Shown: positions 8,400-16,331 of the stretch, in pieces | How positions within the stretch are numbered: the stretch's first letter is position 1 | Layout of the letters: every line of letters starts with the position of its first letter | From: Lachnospiraceae bacterium UBA3316 | GTDB lineage: Bacteria > Bacillota > Clostridia > Lachnospirales > Lachnospiraceae | Assembly (NCBI GenBank): GCA_002361955.1 | Contig: DESK01000041.1 | Coordinates: 1-64,000, forward strand | DNA: 64,000 nucleotides | Direction of reading: 5' to 3' | Position numbers and translations under genes: made by a program | Notes under the pieces: model-generated | The model's input: only the letters and a program-made list of their open reading frames with translations | Databases searched by the model: none | Told to the model about the DNA's origin: nothing

Positions 8400-8577
8400 A
8401 GCAGGTTTCCTGACTTACAGATCATTACGCTGTCTCGCCTTCTCACAAATGGGTATGCAATGGACTCATGAGACAGAATTCCCTGAATACAGTGACCGGA
8501 CCGCTCAGGATTCACACCTGATTCCCTCTTCAGAGGCTTACACCCCTGCACTTTGTACGGCAATATTAAATTACACG
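8400..8577 (-). promoter_or_regulatory. Cobalamin (B12) riboswitch
   Basis: The minus strand shows the hallmark blocks in order: GGGAATCAGGTGTGAATCC (8508-8526), the B12-box-like GCGGTCCGGTCACTGT (8489-8504) and the 3' closing GTAAGTCAGGAAACCTGC (8401-8418). Its own promoter precedes it and an intrinsic terminator follows. No coding sequence with a recognisable start lies between the terminator and the hydC promoter, so the target is unclear. Aptamer identity is firm from the conserved blocks; target assignment is open. Confidence 0.9.
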
Positions 8578-8582
8578 CCAAT

Positions 8583-8611
8583 AGAATACTACTCGTGTAG
8601 GGTTTTGTCAA
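8583..8611 (-). promoter_or_regulatory. Promoter of the cobalamin riboswitch transcript
   Basis: Minus-strand TTGACA (8606-8611), 17-bp spacer, TATTCT (8583-8588); start expected near 8577, just before the aptamer. It lies downstream of the acs operon terminator, so the riboswitch is an independent transcription unit. Confidence 0.65.
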
Positions 8612-8622
8612 TAGGAGAAACG

Positions 8623-8672
8623 AAAAAAGGCGCGTATCACTGTGTTACGTGTTACAGCAATACGCGCCTTTT
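8623..8672 (-). terminator. Terminator of the acs operon
   Basis: AAAAGGCGCGTAT (8625-8637) pairs perfectly with ATACGCGCCTTTT (8660-8672), with a T6 run on the minus side. It begins 13 bp after the folD stop. Confidence 0.88.
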
Positions 8673-8684
8673 CACTCAGAGGAA

Positions 8685-9536
8685 TTATTTATTCGCCTTC
8701 TCTGCAGCCTCTACCACATGGCCTACCAGTACGGAAGTCGTTACGCTTCCCACACCGCCCGGAACGGGGGTGATGGCGTCTACGATGGGCTCTACCTTTG
8801 CGTAATCCACATCTCCGCAGAGCTTTCCTTCCGCGTTTACATTGATGCCTACATCGATGATGATCTGGCCCGGTCTTACGTAGGAGTCATCTACGACGCC
8901 TGCGCGGCCTGCGGCTACGATTACGATGTCAGCCTCTTTTACCACGGAGGGCATATCAACCGTCCTGGTGTGGCATACAGTCACGGTAGCGTTTTTCTTG
9001 ATCAGCATCATGGCTGCCGGTTTCCCGACTACCAGGGAACGGCCTACCACAACGGCCTTTTTGCCTGTGCAGTCGATGCCGTAGTAATCCAAAATCTCCA
9101 TGCAAGCCTGGGGCGTACAGGGCGGGTAGCCCAGATCCTTTCCGGTAAATACGCCTGCCATGGAACCGTCTGTCATGCAGTCTACATCCTTCGCCGGATC
9201 CAGAGCCTGCTCAATCTCATTCTGGTTCAGGTGCTTCGGCAGAGGACGGAACAGAAGAACGCCGTGAATCGCGTCATCCTTGTTCACCTCGTCGATCACT
9301 GCCAGTACCTGTTCCTGTGTTGCGTCAGCGGGAAGAATGTACTTTTTGCACTCTACGCCCAGCTTTTCGCAGCGCTTCGTTGCGCCTCTCTCGTAGGAGA
9401 GATCGCTCTCATTTTCACCAACACGGACGATGCCAAGTGTCGGTACGATGCCTTTTTCTCTTAATGCGGCAGCCTTTGCGGTGATGCGCTCGTTCAATGC
9501 CGCTACTACTTCCTTACCCAATAACTGTTTTGCCAT
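8685..9536 (-). CDS. folD: 5,10-methylene-THF dehydrogenase FolD, cyclohydrolase residues apparently lost
   Basis: Reduces methenyl-THF to methylene-THF in the methyl branch of the Wood-Ljungdahl pathway. The 283-aa protein has the FolD fold, with the Rossmann motif VVGRSLVVGKPAAMML near 163-178 and PPCTPQACMEIL near 138. In bifunctional FolD the catalytic lysine lies four residues after a conserved Tyr; here the sequence is SYERGATKRC and that position is Ala52. The cyclohydrolase glutamine in the LVQLPLP motif is Phe96 here (LLFRPLP). Asp119 of KDVD remains. These changes suggest a monofunctional dehydrogenase, consistent with fchA 11 bp upstream. Last gene of the acs operon. Confidence 0.94.
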   Translation of the reverse strand: MAKQLLGKEVVAALNERITAKAAALREKGIVPTLGIVRVGENESDLSYERGATKRCEKLGVECKKYILPADATQEQVLAVIDEVNKDDAIHGVLLFRPLPKHLNQNEIEQALDPAKDVDCMTDGSMAGVFTGKDLGYPPCTPQACMEILDYYGIDCTGKKAVVVGRSLVVGKPAAMMLIKKNATVTVCHTRTVDMPSVVKEADIVIVAAGRAGVVDDSYVRPGQIIIDVGINVNAEGKLCGDVDYAKVEPIVDAITPVPGGVGSVTTSVLVGHVVEAAEKANK

Positions 9537-9547
9537 GGTGTGCCTCC

Positions 9548-10177
9548 TTATTTTAACCTTCCAAGTACGCTGCAGAAGATTTCTTCTGCTTTCTTCGGAT
9601 ACTCTGCCAGCATCGCGTCGGCTTTTTTATTCAGCTCTTCCGCGTACTCTCTGTTTGCCATAGATTTTGTATTGATATAAACGTTCAGGGAAGCCCCTTC
9701 AAGAGCTGCCTTACAGAAGGCTGCTCCAACGCCCGCGTCGCTGATTGCCAAGGCGGAACCTTTTGCCGCGAACTCCGCGATGATGTCGATCGCTTCACAG
9801 CATTTTTCCATGATCTCCATAGGAACAGAGCAGGCGTCCTTTAAAACGATTTCCATGACTCTGGCTTTTTCTGCTTTTTCTTCTTCTGTAGCCCTGGGCA
9901 TGCCATAGGCCTTTGAGAGGGGCTCAAATACCTCCGCGTCTCTCTCGATCAGAGTGAGAAGCTCAGCCTGGAGCTTGTCGCACTTTGCTTTCAGCTCGTA
10001 CATTTCCTCTTCCACGGCCGCGTATTTCTTTTTGCCCACCGTCAGGCTGCCTACCATGTTTCCGAGAGCCGTACCGATGGCGCCTACCAGCGCAGAGGCG
10101 CCGCCGCCGCCCGGAACGGGAGCTTTGGAAGCCAATACTTCTACAAACTCGTTACAGGGTACTGTTGAGAATCCCAT
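9548..10177 (-). CDS. fchA: Methenyl-THF cyclohydrolase FchA (FTCD-type)
   Basis: Converts formyl-THF to methenyl-THF, the step before FolD. The 209-aa all-helical cyclodeaminase/cyclohydrolase shows the family N-terminus PVPGGGGASALVGAIG (residues 16-31), SLTVGKKKY near 45 and DAEVFEPLSKAYGMPR near 80. In this operon, with no formimino substrate pathway beside it, the cyclohydrolase role is the natural reading. The start follows a GGAGG SD in the 80-bp gap after the DUF3786 gene, a gap that also contains an imperfect hairpin (about 10206-10256). Confidence 0.92.
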   Translation of the reverse strand: MGFSTVPCNEFVEVLASKAPVPGGGGASALVGAIGTALGNMVGSLTVGKKKYAAVEEEMYELKAKCDKLQAELLTLIERDAEVFEPLSKAYGMPRATEEEKAEKARVMEIVLKDACSVPMEIMEKCCEAIDIIAEFAAKGSALAISDAGVGAAFCKAALEGASLNVYINTKSMANREYAEELNKKADAMLAEYPKKAEEIFCSVLGRLK

Positions 10178-10258
10178 AGTCCACTACCTCCTTTATCATA
10201 TAACCGCCGCTGCCCTTTCCATACTTATGCATGGGAAGAGCTGCGGGCGGCAGTTTTT

Positions 10259-10897
10259 CTACATTTTTTTTAACGTACCGATGGCAATATCACCCACTAC
10301 TGCCAGATCCTCCGCCTCAAAGGAAAGGGGAAAGTTGTCGGAAAACAGAATCTGCGCCGAAGGCGGAAATTCCTCATCTCCTGCCCAAAGCAGGAATTTG
10401 ACCCGGTATCCGTTCAGAAATTCAAATTCATAGCCCACGTCCCCGTGTTCGCAGGCCGCTGCCCCGAGAGCCTCCATCTTTTGGCGGAACTCCTCCGGAC
10501 GGCTGCCATAGGAAAACGCCAGCCGCAGGATACACCGCCCGTGGAATTGGCGAAAATAGACCTCTCCATGGGGAACCTCCCGGTAAGTCAGGAACGTTCC
10601 GCTTCCCACGGAAGCGACTCCTCTGGTCAGGTAACGCATCACCATGATCTTAGGAGGAATACCGTCCTCCAGGGCACCGTAGCCTGTATCTGCCTCATCC
10701 TTTTTCCGGACAGTACACTCCGGCCATTTCACCAGGAAGGTTTTTTGCATCATCCGCACTTCAAACTCCTGCGTGTCCTCATGCCAGGGAAGGCCGGTGC
10801 GCGCAGCGGCTTCGGCGGGATCCAGGGAAGCGAACTCTTCCAGATAATGCTCAAAGGGGATACGCTCCTTGTTGTCTTTTCCATATTCTACATTCAT
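10259..10897 (-). CDS. DUF3786 family protein in the acs operon
   Basis: A 212-aa soluble protein with no signal peptide or membrane span, recognised as the DUF3786 family. Visible features are a YGALEDGIPPKIMVMRYL stretch near 93, VASVGSGTFLTYREVPHGEVYF near 115 and a C-terminal IGTLKKM end. DUF3786 proteins often accompany corrinoid or iron-sulfur methyl-transfer genes, but no biochemical role is established that I can state. It sits 18 bp after acsV, so it may help corrinoid protein activation or cofactor handling; this is inference from position. Confidence 0.8.
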   Translation of the reverse strand: MNVEYGKDNKERIPFEHYLEEFASLDPAEAAARTGLPWHEDTQEFEVRMMQKTFLVKWPECTVRKKDEADTGYGALEDGIPPKIMVMRYLTRGVASVGSGTFLTYREVPHGEVYFRQFHGRCILRLAFSYGSRPEEFRQKMEALGAAACEHGDVGYEFEFLNGYRVKFLLWAGDEEFPPSAQILFSDNFPLSFEAEDLAVVGDIAIGTLKKM

Positions 10898-10915
10898 TTG
10901 CGGTCCTCCTATCCC

Positions 10916-12835
10916 CTATCTGTTCGGAAACAGGGACGCATTTGTGTGGGGCAGGAAACAAGCGCCAACGAACTCATCCATATACTGGGGAATTGCGCTC
11001 AATTCAATATAAGTCATATTTTGCGCGATCTCATATACCTTTCTCTCGGATGCTGTGGAATACAGCATGGCATAAGCTCCTGCCAGGGAGGAATTGCCGA
11101 TATAGTGGTACATCTCCAGCGGTACATCGGGGAACATACCGATGTTGATAGCATTTTCCATATTGATACCGCTGCCGATGCCTCCCGCCACATACACGTT
11201 TTCAATCATGGAAATGTCGAAATCGCAGTAGGCCAGCATGGTGCGGATGGCAGAAAAGATCGCTCCCTTAGCGCGGATAAAGTTGTCAATATCCACTTCC
11301 GTGATCTCCACGTCCTTCACAGAGCCTGCGTCTGCCTCGAAGGCCAGCACATAGCTGCCCATGCCGAAGGCATCCCGCTTCACCCGTTCACCCTCACGGA
11401 CAAATTTGCCCTTGGGGTCAATGATGCCGCAGCGGAACAATTCGCTGATCACGTCAATAATACCGGAACCGCAAAGGCCGATGGGCTTTGTGCCAGGGGC
11501 TCCTACGATCCTGAAATCCGGCTCCATGGTTTCCGCGTCGATGGTACATGCCTCGATGGCTCCGTCAGTAGCCCGCATACCGCAGCTGATATCGCCGCCC
11601 TCAAAGGCAGGGCCTGCGGAACAGGCACAGCTCATCATGAAGTCAGAATTTCCAAAGACAATTTCGCCGTTCGTTCCCAAGTCGATGAACAGGGAGAACT
11701 CCGGCTTATTCCAGAGCATACTTACAAATGCCCCGGCTGTGATATCGCCGCCCACATAGCTTCCAATATTGGGGGCCAGAATGATATGGGCGTCCGGATT
11801 TACATCTACACCGATATCCTGGGCGAACAGAGAGTTCGTCTTAAAGAATGTGGGGATATACGGCTCCATGCGCAGGGGATTTGCGTTGATTCCCATGAGC
11901 AGATGGTTCATGGTGGTATTTCCTGCGATGCACATCCGGTAGATATTTTGCTTTTTGATGTGTGCCTGACGGCACATATTATGAATAAGCGGATTGATCG
12001 TCTCCTCGATCACCGCTTTTTGCAGCCGCTCTTTTCCACCTGGCTTATCGGATTCAATAATTCGATTAATAACGTCTGCTCCGTAACGGATCTGTCCGTT
12101 TCCGGAGGATCCCTTTGCCAGGATTGTGCCATTCAGCATGTTGATCAGGATCGCGGACACCGTGGTAGTGCCGATATCAATAGCGGCTCCGGCTACTATG
12201 ACCTCCTGGGAAGCCGGAAAGATATCATATACAAAGAGATCTCTTGGCGTCTTCCGGATGACGGTTTTTACATGGAAGGCTTCCTTTCTGAGAACATCCG
12301 GCAGCTTTTTCAGGACGGAATAGGGAAGCTTTACCCTCTCCATGCCTGTGGCTGCGCGCATAGCGCGGACGAGACGTTCATTGTCCGGCATGGTGTCGTC
12401 CAGGGTGGGAACCTCCATGTGCAGTTCTATAATTTCAAGATTATTTTTCAGTTCGATACCAGCCTCTGTGATAGACGATTTGATATCGTCAAAAATCTTT
12501 ATCTCATCGGGGGATGAAAGATCTGCCACCTTCATTCGGCTTCTGTAAGCGGAAGCAATATCCGGTACCAGTATTTCCACATCGGCGCTGATGGTGCTGA
12601 CACAGGCCAGTCTCCAACCCTCTTTGTACTCTTCATCGGTGATATGCCGCGTTTTTTTGGAATCTAACTCTCCGCTGATGAGCTTTACCTTGCATTTTCC
12701 GCAAGACGCATTTCCTGAACAGGGCGCATCGATAGCTACATTTGTTTTTCTCGCTACCTCAAGAAGGCTTTCACCGAAAGCAGCGAAGACTGTGACATCT
12801 TCGCTGTTTTCAAACTTAAAAGTAACCTTATACAT
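10916..12835 (-). CDS. acsV: Corrinoid activation protein AcsV (RACo-type reductive activator)
   Basis: ATP-dependent activator that reduces inactive Co(II) corrinoid protein (AcsCD) back to Co(I). The N-terminal plant-type [2Fe-2S] domain has Cys39, Cys45, Cys48 and Cys78. After a linker, an ASKHA actin-like ATPase region starts near residue 218 with AAIDIGTTTVSAIL, continuing with FIDLGTNGEIV and the glycine-rich VYVAGGIGSG. At 639 aa it matches acetogen activators. Separated from acsE by only 3 bp, so translationally coupled with the methyltransferase. Confidence 0.93.
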   Translation of the reverse strand: MYKVTFKFENSEDVTVFAAFGESLLEVARKTNVAIDAPCSGNASCGKCKVKLISGELDSKKTRHITDEEYKEGWRLACVSTISADVEILVPDIASAYRSRMKVADLSSPDEIKIFDDIKSSITEAGIELKNNLEIIELHMEVPTLDDTMPDNERLVRAMRAATGMERVKLPYSVLKKLPDVLRKEAFHVKTVIRKTPRDLFVYDIFPASQEVIVAGAAIDIGTTTVSAILINMLNGTILAKGSSGNGQIRYGADVINRIIESDKPGGKERLQKAVIEETINPLIHNMCRQAHIKKQNIYRMCIAGNTTMNHLLMGINANPLRMEPYIPTFFKTNSLFAQDIGVDVNPDAHIILAPNIGSYVGGDITAGAFVSMLWNKPEFSLFIDLGTNGEIVFGNSDFMMSCACSAGPAFEGGDISCGMRATDGAIEACTIDAETMEPDFRIVGAPGTKPIGLCGSGIIDVISELFRCGIIDPKGKFVREGERVKRDAFGMGSYVLAFEADAGSVKDVEITEVDIDNFIRAKGAIFSAIRTMLAYCDFDISMIENVYVAGGIGSGINMENAINIGMFPDVPLEMYHYIGNSSLAGAYAMLYSTASERKVYEIAQNMTYIELSAIPQYMDEFVGACFLPHTNASLFPNR

Positions 12836-12838
12836 TCA

Positions 12839-13624
12839 TTAAATCTCCAGATAGGAGTCTGCGTACAGAGTGTTGCCCTTGAATACGTCACAGGACTTGA
12901 TGGTCTCCATCAGACGCAGATCACAGGGGTTAACAATTGCGGAGGTCAGGCCCTGCATAATAGCCATAGCTACCAGCGTGGAGTCCATGATCGGGCGGAT
13001 GTGCTTGGGCATACCGTTGGAGTTATTGGAAAGTCCGCCGGTGGAATTCAGGCCCATTTCAGAGAACATCTTAATGCACTCCAGAACGTCCATCTGCTTA
13101 TCCTGCATACCCTTTACTACCAGGAACAGCGGGTCAAACCAAAGATCCTCAGCCTCCATACCATGCTCAAGGCCTCTCTCAAGAAGCATCTGGCAGAATG
13201 CCATACGCTCGTCATTGTCCTTTGCGATGCCTTCGCCGTTGCACAGCGCGATAACGATTGCGTCATTTGCTGCTGCCAGGTCGATATTCTCGATTCTGCC
13301 TGCGGCGTCTGCAGAGTTTACGATCGGTTTGCCTTTGGAACGGTTGTATACGGAAATACCAGCCTCGATAGCCTTTCTGTTTGAGGTATCCAGCGCCAGA
13401 GGAACATTATCAAATTCGCTCTGCAGAAGCTGAACAGCCCATTTCATCAATTCTTCGCCGTCGCTTTCAGCCGGTCCGATGTTTACATCCAGATAAACGG
13501 CGCCTGCGTCAAGCTGCTCTTTCGCTCTCTTTAAGATCGGCTCCGGATCACGGTTTGTAAACGCTCTGTTGACTGCGGGAGCAGTCGTTGAAAGTCTCTC
13601 TCCAATTGTAACAAATTTTGCCAT
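12839..13624 (-). CDS. acsE: Methyl-THF:corrinoid iron-sulfur protein methyltransferase AcsE
   Basis: Transfers the methyl group from methyl-THF to the cobalt of AcsCD. The 261-aa TIM barrel has the pterin-binding pattern: AGAVYLDVNIGP near 40, PLALDTSN near 76, GKPIVNSADA near 98 and GGLSNNSNGMP near 196. Length matches the Moorella enzyme (262 aa). A good SD precedes the ATG. Followed by acsV at 3 bp and preceded by a 94-bp spacer containing a strong hairpin. Confidence 0.95.
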   Translation of the reverse strand: MAKFVTIGERLSTTAPAVNRAFTNRDPEPILKRAKEQLDAGAVYLDVNIGPAESDGEELMKWAVQLLQSEFDNVPLALDTSNRKAIEAGISVYNRSKGKPIVNSADAAGRIENIDLAAANDAIVIALCNGEGIAKDNDERMAFCQMLLERGLEHGMEAEDLWFDPLFLVVKGMQDKQMDVLECIKMFSEMGLNSTGGLSNNSNGMPKHIRPIMDSTLVAMAIMQGLTSAIVNPCDLRLMETIKSCDVFKGNTLYADSYLEI

Positions 13625-13651
13625 CTTTGTTCTCCTTTATCCTATATTTTC

Positions 13652-13704
13652 ATCCGGCCGGACGGGAAAAAGCAGTTGCGCTCTTTACCTGTCTGCGGCC
13701 GGAT
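13652..13704 (-). other. Intercistronic hairpin between acsC and acsE
   Basis: ATCCGGCCG (13652-13660) pairs perfectly with CGGCCGGAT (13696-13704). No U-tract follows on the minus strand, so it is not a normal terminator. Likely an mRNA processing or stability element. Confidence 0.5.
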
Positions 13705-13718
13705 CGATTTAAAAAGAA

Positions 13719-15062
13719 TTACTCAAAATCCTTCATGAATTTCACAAGCTGTACAGCTTCGTTCGGAGCAATGATAACTTCCCAGTTCGGCAGCTTCGCC
13801 TCGATTTCTCCCTTTAAGACTGCAACCTTTCCGGGGATGATCAGTTTTCTGCTCTTCACTTTCTCTTCGATCTGATGCTCTTCGAAGAATTTGGCAATCG
13901 TTGATGCGGAGAATTTTCCTGCTGCCCAGGAGGTCAGTACGGAAAGTCCGCCTGCATCGTTGATGATTAAGTTTACAGGTACACCGGAACGCTCAAGCTC
14001 TCCGGATACCAGGAAGTAGGTCAGCGCGAAGTCTACCGTAGTCAGGCAGATGGAGTTCTCATCTGCGCCGTTCAGCGGGTAGATGCCCGGCTCAACCTTC
14101 ATGGGCTTCTGCGGATCTGTGAACAGATTCTGACGCAGTCCGTACAGCGGAAGCGCTTCCGCGTAGGTGATGTTCTCAGCCACAACGATTGAACCATATT
14201 TCATGGTGAACAGGGACAGCAGAGCTGCCTGCTTGTGGGAATCGCCTCTGGCGATCTTTGCCGTATTTACGATAGAAGGATAACCACAGGTTCTGTCGCC
14301 ATCCTTTAAGGCTGCTTTACGGAGCTGAACAGCGTTCGCGAAGGTATCCTTTACGTTTTCGCCTGTCACGTCGATTACCAGGTTCTTGTTTCCAAGTCCC
14401 TCTAATTTCTCAACAGTGTCATGGATCTCGGAAAGGTTTGCACCGCTGACGCCAAGTACTACGCCTGCTGCGGTAGCTACCGCGTTCATTGCCTCATAGT
14501 TGGAAGCGTCCGCGCCGTTTAATACGGGTTTACCGTCTTTGCATACCTCGAGGGCAGCCTTAGCTACTTCTACATCCTTACATCCAAGAATCAGCACACG
14601 TCCTGTAGCGGCAGCCTTTTTCACTAATTCTACATAGTCGCCGTTTCCTTCCGGTGTATAGTTTACATATACCATCTCTACGAACATTCTCTCACCGATA
14701 CGCTCGTAGTCTACCTTCGGGATATCTGCCAGCCTGGCCTCGATGGCTGCGTCATCCATGCAGTTGCACAGAGAAGAAGCATATCTTGTCTTGCTGACAA
14801 AGGTTTTCTCGTGACGGAACAGAACAGTCTCGCCGCCGAGAGTCATCTCTGCATCGCCTGCGCCCACCTTGATTGTCTTCATAGGAGGCTCTGTAGCTGC
14901 TGACAGCTTTGCCAGGGCTTCCGGTGCAAAATGCGGGCAGGCGCTGATGTCCATAGAACCCTGAGCCACTTTCATAGAAAAGGCCATACAGGTAGGACAT
15001 CCACACTCTTTACAGTTTTTCTTTGGTGATAATTTGAAAATATCAAGACCTTTAAGTGCCAT
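13719..15062 (-). CDS. acsC: Corrinoid iron-sulfur protein large subunit AcsC
   Basis: Carries the [4Fe-4S] cluster and corrinoid that shuttle the methyl group from AcsE to acetyl-CoA synthase. The N-terminal cluster motif uses Cys17, Cys20, Cys25 and Cys42. A TIM barrel follows, then the C-terminal B12-binding part with NDAGGLSVLTSWAAG near 375. At 447 aa it matches the gamma subunit of acetogens. Starts 27 bp after acsD; the pair forms the heterodimeric corrinoid protein. Confidence 0.96.
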   Translation of the reverse strand: MALKGLDIFKLSPKKNCKECGCPTCMAFSMKVAQGSMDISACPHFAPEALAKLSAATEPPMKTIKVGAGDAEMTLGGETVLFRHEKTFVSKTRYASSLCNCMDDAAIEARLADIPKVDYERIGERMFVEMVYVNYTPEGNGDYVELVKKAAATGRVLILGCKDVEVAKAALEVCKDGKPVLNGADASNYEAMNAVATAAGVVLGVSGANLSEIHDTVEKLEGLGNKNLVIDVTGENVKDTFANAVQLRKAALKDGDRTCGYPSIVNTAKIARGDSHKQAALLSLFTMKYGSIVVAENITYAEALPLYGLRQNLFTDPQKPMKVEPGIYPLNGADENSICLTTVDFALTYFLVSGELERSGVPVNLIINDAGGLSVLTSWAAGKFSASTIAKFFEEHQIEEKVKSRKLIIPGKVAVLKGEIEAKLPNWEVIIAPNEAVQLVKFMKDFE

Positions 15063-15089
15063 AATTCATAATCCTCCTTTGAGCAGCAG

Positions 15090-16031
15090 TTATACTAATT
15101 CTTTCATCAGGTTTGAAATAGTTGCGATGGACGTCGGGTGTTTCAGGATAACTGCGTTGGATCCTGAAGCGATGTCTGCGATAGCAGTCTCCACTTCCAT
15201 ATCGATTCCACGCGTCTCCTGGCATCCCCACTCAGGAACATCTGCTTCTGAAGAAACAGACTCTTTTACTGACCATGTCTCTGATGCTACGGGAGTTACG
15301 ATCGGCATCTGCAGGTTTGTATCGTTCTGGGACAAAGCTGCGGCTTTGATACGATCCATTGTTGAAACGACGTACTCAAAACCATATCCGGCTGTAGCCG
15401 TACCGACGTTCATAACCACGCTCTTCGGATTTACGCCGAGCTGTGTCATCAGTACGTTTAACTGTTTTGCCAGGTTGATATCTACGGAAGACTCAGCGCC
15501 TACGATCTGTTTGTAAGCAAGTCCTGCCGCAGCGCCTACTGTTTTATAGTTCTCTTCCTTTGCGGATAAGAACATTGCGTTTTTGCCGTCCAGGGCTTCT
15601 GCTGCCTTTGAAAGAAGCTGTGCGTCCTTCTCAGCGTTCTTGCAGCCGGCTACGGCCAGAGGAAGATCTACGACAGCCGCGATCTCCTTCAGTGCGCCGA
15701 TCAGCTCTTCAACGGTCTTGTTTGCTCCGTTAGGATCTCCGCCTTCCATACGGAAGCATAAAAAGTCAACGCCCTCAAAGGATGCTGCTTTTTTTGCGAT
15801 GTCTGCGAGTGTATCACAGCCTTCATAGTATTTTTTAATGCAGTCCGGTTCATTTTCCATACCGAAATCTGTAATCTCGATACCTACCTTCGGCGCATTT
15901 TCAATCGGTGCGTCAAAAGAATATAAGGGTAATACATTCTCACCGCCGATTTTAATTGCTTTGTCGCCGGTGCCAATTTCAACTGTGTTGATGCTGGCAT
16001 TGAACTTTCCTGATTTTGCTGTAAATGGCAT
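15090..16031 (-). CDS. acsD: Corrinoid iron-sulfur protein small subunit AcsD
   Basis: Small (beta/delta) subunit of the corrinoid protein, a TIM barrel that caps the corrinoid of AcsC. I place the start at the internal ATG giving MPFTAKSGKF (313 aa), 10 nt after GAAGGAGG, rather than an in-frame ATG nine codons upstream that precedes the SD. Characteristic stretches are GGENVLPLYSFDAP near 38, DPNGANKTVEEL and the C-terminal AIADIASGSNAVILKHP. It follows a 230-bp spacer after acsB that holds an inverted repeat and a tiny ORF. Confidence 0.95.
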   Translation of the reverse strand: MPFTAKSGKFNASINTVEIGTGDKAIKIGGENVLPLYSFDAPIENAPKVGIEITDFGMENEPDCIKKYYEGCDTLADIAKKAASFEGVDFLCFRMEGGDPNGANKTVEELIGALKEIAAVVDLPLAVAGCKNAEKDAQLLSKAAEALDGKNAMFLSAKEENYKTVGAAAGLAYKQIVGAESSVDINLAKQLNVLMTQLGVNPKSVVMNVGTATAGYGFEYVVSTMDRIKAAALSQNDTNLQMPIVTPVASETWSVKESVSSEADVPEWGCQETRGIDMEVETAIADIASGSNAVILKHPTSIATISNLMKELV

Positions 16032-16158
16032 TTCTAAATTTCCTCCTTCATCATTCACTGCTGTAAAATAGCATTTATATAAATAATTTTACAACAGTTA
16101 TCTGTATAAATCAATGTAAAAAGAACGCGGCGGGCATTCTTTTTTTAGATATTTGGTT

Positions 16159-16217
16159 GCGGTCCAGCCGTTAAGCAGCAGAACGATGAAGCTTACGGCC
16201 AAACTGCAACAGACCGC
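16159..16217 (-). other. Intercistronic inverted repeat between acsB and acsD
   Basis: GCGGTC (16159) with GACCGC (16212), and GCCGTTAAGC (16167-16176) with GCTTACGGC (16191-16199), form a two-part stem with one bulged base. No U-tract. Probably a structured spacer affecting mRNA stability or the acsB:acsD ratio. Confidence 0.45.
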
Positions 16218-16260
16218 CTGCTTTAAGGAAGCTCTGGGTAAGGGAGAAACCTTAAGGCAA

Positions 16261-16329
16261 CTATATGGTACGTCTCATCCAGGCTATGGGCGGATCCCCA
16301 CAGCCCGGACAGAAACGCTGGTGTTTCAT
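16261..16329 (-). CDS. Possible 22-codon CPGC micro-protein after acsB
   Basis: ATG two bases after the acsB stop, 22 codons, TAG; predicted MKHQRFCPGCGDPPIAWMRR plus TI. It contains a single CxxC zinc-knuckle-like pair. The SD is weak (a GGAG inside the acsB 3' end, 14 nt away), but termination-reinitiation from acsB would be possible. Could equally be chance. Confidence 0.25.
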   Translation of the reverse strand: MKHQRFCPGCGDPPIAWMRRTI

Positions 16330-16331
16330 GA

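Noticed and set aside
10445..12517. 690-codon plus-strand open frame opposite acsV
   Set aside because: No SD or family similarity; it is the antisense shadow of acsV and DUF3786, whose domains are certain.
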